DNA of 64,000 nucleotides. It comes from Citrus sinensis. Taxonomy: Eukaryota; Streptophyta; Magnoliopsida; Sapindales; Rutaceae. Numbering within the stretch: position 1 is the first letter of the stretch; every line of letters begins with the position of its first letter. This document shows, in pieces, positions 44,922 to 55,387 of this stretch. Under the pieces are notes generated by a model. It did not search any database. It saw only the letters and a list, made by a program, of their open reading frames with translations, and was not told where the DNA came from. Made by a program: the position numbers and the translations under genes. The stretch is from contig NC_068559.1 of NCBI RefSeq assembly GCF_022201045.2, positions 8,055,501 through 8,119,500 of the forward strand, written 5' to 3'.

Positions 44922-46098
44922 ATGAAGCATAAAGATGGGAAACCGATTTCTCCAAATGGTGATAAAAGTCCCAGGATTGTTCCTTTGACAGTATTGTTTG
45001 TTGCACTACGTGGGTTTTCGTTTTACCTTGGTGGAATCTTTTGTTCTGAGAAAAACAGGGTCGAGATTAGGGATGTCCAGAAAGCAGTCTCGTCTCCCAA
45101 GGATCCAGTGGTTGCTCCGCTTCAGATCAAATCTGTTAACTTCCCTGAATGCAGCAGCAACTATCAAGACTACACTCCATGCACAGATCCAAAGGTATAC
45201 CTTAAATGCTTATTTGATAATAGTAACAGCTTCTAGGCAATGTTACAAAGCTATATGATATCAAGTGGCCATATTGATGGCAAACATTCATTGCTACAGA
45301 GGTGGAAAAAGTACGGTGCTCATCGGCTGACTTTCATGGAACGCGACTTTCATGGAACGCCACTGCCCTCCAGTTTTTGAGAGGAAGGAATGCTTAATAC
45401 CCCCTCCTGATGGGTATAAGCCACCTATCAAGTGGCCAAAAAGTAGGGATGAATGTTAGTACATGTATTATGATCTATTAATGAACTGGTTTTATTGTCC
45501 ACTGATGTTGGCCGTAAGTCAATTTTGTTCTATTATTTGGATCTGGTTTCAGGAATGTGCCTTATGATTGGATTAACAAGCAGAAGTCAAATCAGAATTG
45601 GCTGAGAAAACAAGGAGAGAAGTTCCTCTTTCCTGGTGGAGGTACAATGTTTCCCAAAGGAGTTGGTGCATATGTTGATTTGATGCGAGATCTGATTCCA
45701 GAAATAAAAGATGGGACAGTTCGAACTGCTATTGACATTGGATGTGGGGTGAGTTTTTTTTTTCCATTTGCCCACTTTTTCATCTAATCATATACTGGGC
45801 TAATCTATGTTGCATTGATGGTTTATTCTTATAGTGCCTCTTGGTCATCTTAGGATAAATTTAACTCACTTACATTTTTTTTTATAGGTTGCTAGCTGGG
45901 GAGGTGATTTATTAGATCGTGGAATTTTAACGGTTTCTCTTGCACCAAGAGATAATCATGAAGCTCAAGTTCAATTTGCATTGGAACGTGGAATTCCCGC
46001 AATTCTTGGCATCATTTCCACACAGCGCCTACCTTTCCCCTCAAATTCATTTGATATGGCTCATTGCTCAAGATGCCTTATCCTGTGGACAGAATTCG
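44922..46098 (+). pseudogene. PMT-type methyltransferase fragment (four exons), broken
   Basis: Exon 1 from ATG 44922: a signal-anchor LFVALRGFSFYLGGIFC, then CSSNYQDYTPCTDPK (to 45195). Exon 2 (45300-45456) contains [15 protein letters not shown]. Exon 3 (45554-45748) contains NVPYDWINKQKSNQNWL and DIGCG, and exon 4 (45888-46098) [16 protein letters not shown]. Together these are the N-terminal third or so of a Golgi PMT-type putative pectin methyltransferase, closest in memory to PMT21/ERD3. Introns have GT-AG ends. Exon 2 contains a perfect 16-bp tandem duplication (45329-45360) that shifts the frame. The C-terminal half is missing. Confidence 0.85.
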
Positions 46099-46621
46099 GT
46101 AATTAGTCATATACTATGAAGATATTTTCTAGAGAAGTATCATTATCAAATTGATTGGATAATAGCAGTTAAGATTATTCAATTATAAGAATAACTTGTC
46201 TTGTAATCAGACGTCTTTGTGTATTGAAGTATTTGGATTGTGTAATATATATTGATAATATTTAAATGTTATGAAAGGTTTTGATATATAAATTGATTTT
46301 TGTTCTTATTTTTCACAGCCTTTTAATTCTATCAACAAATCAATGGGCAACATGTCATTTTATATAATTATTTTTTTAAATAATAAATAAAGTAGTGATA
46401 CTATAGTAACAGTAATCACAAATACTAATATAGTATTGTAATATTTTGATACCATGGTGTTATTATTTTAGTGATACTATAGTAATAGTAATCACTGACA
46501 CCACTTACAAGTGTCACTATTTTTCTGACTCCCAGATTACTGACACAATTAATAAGTGTCAGTAAAAGTAATTTCTGACACTATTCTAAAGTCAGTAAAG
46601 ACCATTTTTCTAGTAGTGATA

Positions 46622-48400
46622 GTCTCATCAATAGTTCCAGTATTAGAACTCGGAATAAGCTTGTCATCAACATAGAAATATATGATAACAAAAGTATTAC
46701 TGTCAATAAATTTAGAATAGATATATTTATCTATGACAATTTGAGCCCCATGATAATAGTGCATCTCCCCAGCAGAGCATTGGGACTTTAAATCATTAGG
46801 TATCTACAAGTTTTCAATCGTTATCAGATGATGTAGGCACGACAGTAGTGGGCAAAACCCACTCTACCGATATTCTTACACAATCTGATGAAGGGATTAG
46901 TGGGGATGTGACAAGCATTTTAAATACCTTGTGAACTATAAGTCTCACAGTTATTAGATCGCAATTCATATGAGTACCCAATGGATGATGGTTCTTTCTT
47001 GTCTACACTAGAGGACACTGGAGACATGATCTAAGCCCCAACTTTAGTGTTACTAGGCAACAATCTAGGAAGGGGTCAAATTACTCACCAATCCCAATTA
47101 TCGTAAACAACTTTTTAGCAGACCTCGCTAGTTATCTATTGCTTATTATATTTTAGATGTTAGGTTTCACCTTAGTTGATTTACTTACCTCTTGTATTGT
47201 TTCTTTGAAGTGGAGGTTTTGGTATATGCCCCCTTCCATATGTATTTTATCATTTATTGATATATGTGACAAGTAGGGGTCCACGCCTAACCTCCCACGT
47301 CACTAGTGGATTTAAATTAAAAAAAACATATATTTATCTAAATCATTAATCGTATATCCATTGGACAACAATACTTGATCAAAATTTTCATGCCACTGTT
47401 TCGGTGCTTGTTTTAAGCCATATAAAGACTTAACCAACTTGCTTTATATTTATCAATAGATCTATTAGCTTTTAATTTCCTTTTGTAAATCCACTTGCAC
47501 CCAATGGGTTTTGTACCTAGAGGTAAATCAACTAACTCTTATACATGATTGCTTAGAGGGGATCTAGTTTATTGTTGACAGCTTCTTTCCACAATGGTGC
47601 ATATTAAAAAATCATAGCTTCTGTGAAAGTCTGAGGATCATTCTTAGTAAGAAAGACATAGAAATAATTACCAAAATTAATGGCTTTTCTCATCCTTGTG
47701 CTTATTTTTTGTTCAATTTTTGAACTTTTAGAAACATCAATTGTTGACTTATTAGGATTGTTCCACTTTTTATTAGGCCGAGTGTTCTCCATTATAGTTG
47801 CATTAGAACAAAATTCCTCTTCTTCATCAAATGTATCTCTAATTCTATTATTCTCCTTAATGCTAATATGTGTAATAACATCTTTAAGACTCACTTTCTT
47901 CTTTTTATGTTTTGAGGTATTAATACAATCTCTCCATGATTCTGGTAGTTTCCCAATCAAACAACCAGTTACAAATCGTTCAGGAAGAAATATTTCCTCC
48001 TTTTTAAAATTATTAACCAATATGTGATATTCATGGATTTGGTATAACATAGATTTATCATCCACCATCCGATAATGCAGAAAATCATCAATATAATATT
48101 GTTAAGTCCCAATATTTTCTACCACATATTTTTTCTTAGGTACTGCTCATATCCCAAATGCATTCTTATATGGATAATAAACATCATAAAGGGAACCAGC
48201 AATAGTATTGAGTATTATATACCTGCAAACCTTGTTACCAATATTCCAAATCTAAAGTTTCTTGGCTAATCTTCAATGCCCTGTTTTAGTGGTCAGTAAG
48301 GTTATGAAAATCCAGTAAATCAAAGACCTTTTCTTGTCAACCCTTAAAAATTTTTGCCATTAAACAATTCAATCTTGGAAGTATCTGGCAAGTTTTCCCT
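46622..48400 (-). pseudogene. C4 RT and gag remnant with internal deletion
   Basis: Includes a catalytic-type YFYVDDKLI block (46764-46549) and an RT-leader block FYVFLTKNDPQTFTEAM. This sits directly behind gag sequence containing FVTGCLIGKLPESWRD (48068-47604). In an intact copia, protease and integrase would separate these, so they are deleted. Further gag sequence extends to about 48400 with stops. Fragmentary. Confidence 0.7.
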
Positions 48401-48782
48401 GTGATGACAGCGGAAATAGGAAAATCAGTAACATAAAGATCGGTAAATGCAAAGACTGCGAGGGCAAGAAGTGCAGCGACCGGTGAAAACAGAAGATCAA
48501 TCATAATTTAATCTTAAGATTGTTGGAGAATGAAGACGGAAAACAATGAAAGTTTAAGTTAAACACTGGACTGAAACGTAAAAATAGTTGAGACGTACGA
48601 CAACACTATCCTTAATACCAAATTTCGTGCCTCAAGATAGGATATCTCGGTGCAATGAATAACAAAAGAGTTTGATCTCCAGGATACAATGACTACTATC
48701 ATGATGCTGCACTTCGACACGATAGTTTAAAATAATAAAATTACAATGATAAAGGCAGAGAAAGCAATATAGAACGTATAGC
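48401..48782. other. unassigned, possibly LTR sequence of C4
   Basis: Near 48600-48680 there is GTTTGATCTCCAGGATACAA and similar phrases common in copia leaders, but no partner LTR is in the window. Boundaries unknown. Confidence 0.3.
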
Positions 48783-50239
48783 TGTTGGTAAATTTTTATA
48801 ATCAAATGCTATTGATGCTAGTGTGCAAGTGTACACAACAAGTAATAAAGTGATGAATATTCAAGATCGTGTCCACATGGATTGATGTCACTAGAAATGC
48901 TACAACAATCACAATAGTACAATCTAACTTAAGTCCGAAGTTAACAAATGTAAAGTAGGTTCTATCGAAATTGATAATTGTGAAAGAATTAAATAAAACA
49001 ATCCAGTATGAAATAAACTAAATTAAATGTGTCTAAGATTCAATTAAGAATACGGTAGTTGAATGATCAAACTCTCTTTATGAGCTAACTGGTTTTCATC
49101 AAGTTAACACCAGTTGTTACACCAATTGCTACAGCACTGGGCAAAATTAATCTGCATTCTCAGCTATCGTGTATTAGAACTCTCACACTCTTAAGTATAT
49201 TAGCAATGACCAATTGTTATTCTACCTATGGCATGGCCTTATGACCTTTTAGTCTCTCCGCCCTACAAGGTGAGTACCTATGTCTAGTGTGTCACAAATC
49301 TTAACTTCAAGTATAGCCCTTATGGGATTCAAGATAAACTTAATCCAGGAAACTTAAATTAAGATAAAGTATTACTCTACTAATATCCGCTAAGACATGC
49401 CCTTTTGCGGCTCTATCTTAACTTGAACTATTAAATGGGTGGTCAACCGAAATAACAGTTAAAATAATAGCTACTAAGTAAAATGCTACAACAATGACAT
49501 AACAACTCATAAGAATAGTCAAGAACCCATTAGATTGTTTGTCACTTAACTACAAGTAAATTTAGTTCATATTCTGAAAGAGAAAAACAAACATCAACAT
49601 ATTGTTCACGAGATACATTAAATCAGACGAAGAAAGAAGAAATATATAAGTTGAGAACGGCAAAAAGTAAATCCAAATAATTCTGCGGGATTTTTCAATG
49701 CTGCTGAAGCCGTCCTCTTGAATTCTGATCTTCTTCTTCTTTTTATCTCCAAAGTCTTTAATGATAATTTCTTGCCGTCTTTTTATGTGGTGCGCGCCTC
49801 CTTTTATAACTAAAAACTAAGGTAAACAAAGGCCTCAGGCGTGAATGAGTTAAATTAGGAAACTACAGTCGCAATTCGGCAGCTGACCCGCACTAAGTTT
49901 TCTCCCTCAGTGCTCCAGGATTGCTACAACAATGGTTGCTTTGACAACAGTTAGAACACTGCATTGTTCTCGGTTGTGCTTAACTTCTTTTGTGGCAATA
50001 TTCTTTCCTCCTCTTACTGGTCTAATATCTCAGCATCCCTTCATGAATTATAAACTTATGAAAACCTACAATTGTGCACCTGTTTTGAGCACAAATTACT
50101 TTAATTCAAGCAAAACTTATTAAGACTCACTAAAATGAATGTTTATGCAAAATATAATAAAAACAACTCATTTACTCTCTAAGTGATCTTGATTTAACTC
50201 TAGAATTGCTGTAATAACTCTCATTTCATGGAGTTATCA
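48783..50239 (-). repeat. 3' LTR of G2
   Basis: On the minus strand it runs from TGATAACTCC to ACCAACA, about 1457 bp. It contains TTATAAAAGGAGGCGCGCACC (a TATA box at plus 49802-49808). A decayed relative in the opposite orientation is at 41390-42731. Confidence 0.8.
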
Positions 50240-51450
50240 CACCCCCAAACTTAAACCTTTACTTGTACTCAAGCAATGACAACATACTAACACTTCACGC
50301 AAACAAGCATGCAACACGCAACTTTAGCTCTTTTTATCAAATTTGCAAGGATTCTTCCACCTTTAGATCACAATCCCAATCATGCAAAATGACCATAGTA
50401 AATTAGTTCTAGACTTAAGCTTCCTTCTGTCCACAGTGTGTGTGTGTTACTTTGATTGAATTCCAGAAATGCTATAACATTACCAAGAGATTGCATGTAA
50501 TTCAGCAATAACATAATTTTATTCATATATGGGGTAGCATAAATCTCACATACTCAAACTGTGCTGATTTTAGGAATGAAAATTTGAGAGTATTCAACCT
50601 CCTCACTACAACATTTATTTTTTATGTGAATGCCAATCAATTGTAATGATGACACCTAATTACTTAAACCATGCACAGATCAGAGTTGTTGTAGCAATAT
50701 ATGTAACATAATCTTATCTAGACATATCTTTTACTCAAGGCTGAACATGGGGCTCATGAACAGACCTGACTACTCAATATCCTAAACAAATGACTTCCTT
50801 GTATTATTGTCTCACTTTTCTCTTTTTTTTTTTTTTCATAAGAGTAGTTGATACAGCACTGCTCATAACTCTTGTTGCATTTGAACACAACTCTGCGTAT
50901 GGGGTACATACTCAGCTCTGGTTACTCAGCAACTTGAGCCATTGGAGTAGAATTTATGTCATAGCTAGCACAGTCAATCAAACTTTTCCCCCTCAAACTT
51001 AAGATCTTTTTTATTCTTTTGGCTCTGCTACAACAGTCTCATAAACTCCACCAAAGTTTAAGTGTTAGGATAAAATTTCACTCTCTATCTATTACTATCT
51101 CTACTCGGTATTCTTATAATCACCCATTAACACTCAATTTATCTTCATTAGGATTTCAAATCCATACATAAATATTAGATATCAGAGCTTCACACAACAT
51201 ATACATAAACACATATCCAAAGCACCCAGATATACATCCCCCCCCCCAAACTAAAAAGGTGTTGTGTCCTCACAAGCACGCAACAGAAAAGTCACACAAT
51301 TTGACAAGGACATGAAGGAGGACATTTAGAAAAGACCACACAAATTGAAAACATAATGAAAGAAAAGTTTTAAAAAATTAAATAAATTGACTAGCAAGAA
51401 GGGGATACTCCCCTGTGGTTTGGGTATTGCTGCAACATGGTGAGATGGCA
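50240..51450 (-). other. G2 polypurine tract and 3' noncoding region
   Basis: The minus-strand tract TTTAAGTTTGGGGGT (50240-50254) precedes the LTR. Further upstream, minus-strand GAGGACACAACACC is followed by a run of ten G (plus-strand C at 51238-51247), the Athila-type 3' motif also seen in the LOG-carrying element. No coding sequence. Confidence 0.7.
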
Positions 51451-51674
51451 TCAGCGCTTCTTGGATGCACTGCCCAGCTTATTCTTTGGGGGAGCTTGTG
51501 GGGAGGTAGCTAACAATGTCTTTGTCTTTTTCTTCACTGGGCTGGTGGGAGGTGTTGTGGCTGGGGTAGCTTGCTTGGTTGACACCGATTTGGTCCTTTT
51601 TGGTTTTGTCGAGGCTGCTGTAGCAATGCCTCCAGAAGTGCTACCCTTTCTTTTACTGGCTCCTCTCAGACTAG
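51451..51674 (-). pseudogene. C-terminal end of a G2 accessory ORF
   Basis: About 74 codons open to a stop at 51451-51453. Very rich in Lys, Ser, Thr, Pro and Ala (TPPTSPVKKKTKTLLATSPQ), like basic tails of accessory or gag-like retroelement ORFs. Cut at its N-terminal side by the G1 LTR at 51675. No domain recognised. Confidence 0.5.
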
Positions 51675-53018
51675 TGTTGAGTGTTAGAAAATACATATTT
51701 ATAAAGGAGAAAATTGTCATTTTACATTTCAAGTCTTACTAACACCTTTACTTTTATAAATTTAACCTTCTTTTGATTTAATTCCGTTTGTTTTATTTTA
51801 ATTAAGTATTTTATGTATTTTAGGAGCATCATAGTCATTTCACAATAAACGAGAGATCAGATGGCAAAACGGACATCACTTTTGAACTCAGGACGGTCGA
51901 AAACCTTAGAAGGAGCATAAAATGAAAAATAGCACTGTTCACATGTACGTACTATTCACGTGTACGGTACTGTATACGTTACTGTTCACGACACTGTTCA
52001 CATAGACGGACGATGACATGGCATTGATCGATGATGTGGCATTGACTGATGAGGTGTCACGATCCTGTTGGGCTAAAATTCTTATGTACTGTTGATGGTG
52101 ACGTGGCAGCATATTAGTGGACGAAAAATCTCTCGTACGGTACATGCATCACATAGGATTATTTTCAACCAAACCGCGTTACTGTTCATCCGGGTCAAAC
52201 CGTGTTACTGTTTATCCGCGTGGTCAAACCGCGTACTGTTGACTGATGACATGGCGCAATCCTGAGCGTCCAAACTGTTTTTAATCTGACGGCCATGATT
52301 TACTCCATGTATCTATAAAAAGGGGGCCTCTCCCCCCCTAATTTGATATCTCTGAATCCATTTTTGGGATCCATTTTCTGTAATTCCTTCTCCATCTTGT
52401 ATTTTCTTCGTATTTTAATAAATTTTCATTTTGCCCCTAATTCAATTATGAGTGGCTAATTTTCTTTCAAGCTTGGGTTGAAGGTGAAGTCTCAACATGT
52501 GTCATGGGCTTAATTTGGTAAATTTATTTTCTCTTCCCCTCCAGTTTTTGTGGATGTTTTGACTTCTCGTCGACAAATAATAATATTCTTGTCTAGTACC
52601 GCCTTGGTTTCACCGGCCCTCTAGTACAAGGTTATTATTATGCCCTTAGCAACATATTGATTAGAGCGTCGTTCATGAGGTGTGGATTCCCCCCTCATGA
52701 TGTAATTGGCATTAATACGGATTATTTAGCCCATGATGCATATTGATACGGATCCAGATACCCAAGTACGTCATTTCAATAGATTTTGCTTCAATTTATT
52801 CTCGCCATTGCAATTCCAATTTTAGAATTTATTATCGCCATCTCAATTCCAATTTTAGGATAATTTAAATCACTTCCACCACAATTTCAACCACCCATTT
52901 ACAAAATTAATTCTACATATAATTAAAATCCACCTCCTCGTGGGGTCGACACTCGTCACCATTGATCTATACTATAATAGATTCGTGCGCTTGCGAGTAC
53001 ATTAAAATTTGCACAACA
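51675..53018 (+). repeat. 5' LTR of G1
   Basis: TGTTGAG to ACAACA, about 1344 bp. It matches 62833 onward almost throughout. TATA box TATAAAA at 52314-52320. The U3 has a cluster of ACTGTTCAC-like repeats (51930-52245) and a G-box CACGTG (51957-51962). Confidence 0.9.
52314..52320 (+). promoter_or_regulatory. G1 LTR TATA box
   Basis: CTATAAAAAGGGGGCC context, conserved at 63502-63508 in the second LTR. Confidence 0.7.
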
Positions 53019-53024
53019 AGTTTT

Positions 53025-53042
53025 TGGCGCCGTTGCCGGGGA
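53025..53042 (+). other. G1 primer binding site (tRNA-Asp type)
   Basis: TGGCGCCGTTGCCGGGGA, the usual Athila-type site complementary to the 3' end of tRNA-Asp, six bases after the LTR end. Confidence 0.9.
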
Positions 53043-53389
53043 GGTAAGTAATTTTAATTCATAGAATTAATTTTTGTGAATAATTTCTTTTATTTGTTTT
53101 CTTGTATTTTTTTATTAAAAAAAGAAAAAAAGAAAAAAAAATGAATCTACATTTAAAGATTAGTATTTCTTTTCTTTTTCTCTTCTTTAAAATTCTGTAA
53201 TTTAATTTTCAATTGAATTTTTTTGTTTATCTTATTAATTTATTTTTAGTTAATTTAATTTCACGTATTTGTTTTTGTGTATTTTTATAGAAAGGTTTTA
53301 ATAGCGCAATAAGGTTAGTATCGTAATTTCTCCCTCTTCTTTATTTTTATTTGTTTTGTTCCCATCTTTATTTTTCTTATTTGTTTTGC

Positions 53390-54697
53390 ATGCATGGTCG
53401 TAGGTCATTATTACCTAATCTTGAACCTATAGACCTTGAACTAGAAAAAATACTTTGCACGCACAAGAATGTTAAAAATAAAATGGATTTACAAGCACCA
53501 CAAGAGAGGCCATTTAAGGACTATTTTAGTCCCTTAGCTAATTTGAGCACATCATGCATAAGATACCCAAATGTAGCTGCTAGGAGTTTTGAATTAAAAC
53601 CCAGTGTGCTAAATTGTCTCCCAACATTTTATGGTCTAGAAAATGAGGACCCATATAATCATCTGAATGATTTTCATGCAATTTGTCAAATTTTTAAATA
53701 TGAAAATTTTTCAGACGATGATGTTAAACTTAGACTATTCCCATTTTCTTTAAAAGATAGAGCTCGTTCATGGTTAAATACTTTACCTGCTAATAGCATT
53801 TCATCATGGGAACAAATGGTAACAAAATTTTTGAATAAATATTTCCCAGTGCATAAAACCAACGCTATTCGCAGGGAAATCTCGGAGTTTACTCAGAGAG
53901 ACGACGAGCAGTTTTTCGAAACATGGGAGCGATTCAATGGGCTACTCTTGAAGTGTCCACATCATGGGTATGAGAAATGACACCAATGCCAATACTTTTT
54001 AGAGGGATTATTGCCGAATGTGCAAGAATGGCTAATGGCAACAAGTGGAGGAGAGCTAATGTCAAAAAGTGCATCAGAGATTTGGGAATTCTTTCAGCGA
54101 CAAGCGAATAATTCCCAACAACGGAGTCGATCACTCTGGAATACTAGAAGAATTAAGGTAGTAAATGAGGTTCAAATTGGCAAGTCAACTTCGACAATCA
54201 AAGAAGTCAAGGAGATGGTTGAAAGTCTTGCTCGATAAATAGCATCGTTATCGACTACTAAATCAACAGAACCACATGACCATGACTCATACTCAGATCA
54301 AGCCAATGCCATAGGTGTAATGAGAAAACCATCGAATTACAACCCATACTCCAATACATATAATCCTGGATGGAGAGACCACCCCAATTTTTCATGGTCT
54401 CAAGGACTCCAACAGAATGGACTAGCAGCTCCAGCTCCACCAATGCAACAAATTCCTCAAAATCCTCAAGCCTCTCAGCCCCCATTTAGACCATACAATC
54501 AGAACCAAAATTACTCTCAACCCAGACCATGGGAGGATTCATTCCAGAATCTTAAGAATCTTACTCACTCCACGATTGAGCAACAGAACCGCACCATTGA
54601 TGGACTACGAAATGAATTGAGAGCGGGCTTCAACTCACAAGCCCAATCAGTTTCAAGCCTCGAGAAGATGGTGGGATAACTTGCTTCTTCAGTTCAG
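53390..54697 (+). pseudogene. G1 gag
   Basis: The start is probably the ATG at 53390, giving a basic start followed by LPNLEPIDLELEKIL. Athila capsid blocks follow: FELKPSVLNCLPTFYG, RLFPFSLKDRARSWLNTLP and FETWERFNGLLLKCPHHG. The same frame continues past stops at 53978, 54236 and 54677, through a Pro/Gln/Asn-rich region with SNTYNPGWRDHPNFSW. The zinc-knuckle Cys residues seen in G2 are not visible here. Most of the stops look like single C-to-T or G-to-A changes. Confidence 0.8.
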
Positions 54698-54700
54698 ACC

Positions 54701-55387
54701 TTGGCAATGACCGTTGAGAAAGGTAAATTTCCAAGTCAACCAATGCCTAACCCTAAAGGAGTGCATGAAGCAAGTACCAGTTCACCACAGCAGAATGGAG
54801 AGGTCAAAGCAGTAATGACCTTGCGAAAAGGAAAGGAAGTCGACAACAAAGTGGAGATGCCGGTGACAAAAGAAAATCAAATTGTACCTGTGAATGTTGA
54901 GAACTCATCACCGGAGGAGAAAGAAGAAACCAACCCACAAGAATATGTTCCCAAGGCTCCATTTCCCCAAAGGTTAGCTAAAGGAAAAAAGGAAAAATCC
55001 ACAGGTGAGATTCTCGAAATCTTCAAACAGGTAAGTGTTAACATCCCTTTGCTTGATGCTATTAAACAAGTTCCATCTTATGCCAAGTTTCTTAAAGACC
55101 TTTGTACTAAAAAGAGAAATATGCATGTTCAAAAGAAGGCATTTTTAACAGAAAACGTTAGTTCTATACTCCAATATAAAATTCCTTTAAAATGCAAAGA
55201 CCCAGGCTCCCCCACTATCTCATGTAGTATAGGGAACCACACAATTAAGAATGCTTTGTTGGATTTAGGAGCTAGTGTAAATCTGTTGCCTTACTCAGTA
55301 TTGTTGAAACTTGGACTGGGAGAATTACACCCAACTCCAGTGGTGTTATAGCTTGCAGATCGGTCCACGAAAATACCTCGTGGTATT
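54701..55387 (+). pseudogene. G1 aspartic protease
   Basis: Gag-pol linker with LRKGKEVDNK, then KFLKDLCTKKRNM and the protease active-site block LLDLGASVNLLPYS. The D-x-G-A motif is intact. The frame is broken by TAG at 55349 where a Gln is expected, then continues into RT. The protease would cut the polyprotein inside the particle. Confidence 0.8.

Larger units (their letters stand above)
43354..46618. mobile_element. Pack-CACTA transposon carrying two host gene fragments
   Basis: Ends CACTACTAG and CTAGTAGTG with AAAAA/TTTTT inside, and the 3-bp target duplication ATA (43351-43353, 46619-46621). Both are hallmarks of CACTA/EnSpm elements. Subterminal regions (43354-43520, 46380-46610) are packed with short repeats such as GTGATACTATAG and CTGACACT. 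No transposase is present, so it is non-autonomous. The interior holds a poly(A) polymerase-like exon and exons of a PMT methyltransferase, in the same direction and with introns kept. Capture was therefore at the DNA level. Confidence 0.9.
42732..48400 (-). mobile_element. decayed copia 'C4', split by a Pack-CACTA element
   Basis: RNase H at 42732-43350, then (after the CACTA insertion) RT fragments and gag at 46622-48400, all on the minus strand. The target duplication ATA of the CACTA lies at the junction. Protease and integrase are gone: gag runs directly into the RT leader near 47700. A different lineage from C1-C3, judged from the RNase H and gag style. Confidence 0.7.

Noticed and set aside
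44922..46098. A functional PMT methyltransferase gene
   Set aside because: Only N-terminal exons are present, a 16-bp duplication breaks exon 2, and the whole locus sits between CACTA ends.
51437..51742. A 101-codon plus-strand frame at the G1 LTR edge
   Set aside because: It is antisense to the Lys/Pro-rich G2 accessory ORF and runs across the LTR boundary. The minus-strand reading has the better protein-like composition.
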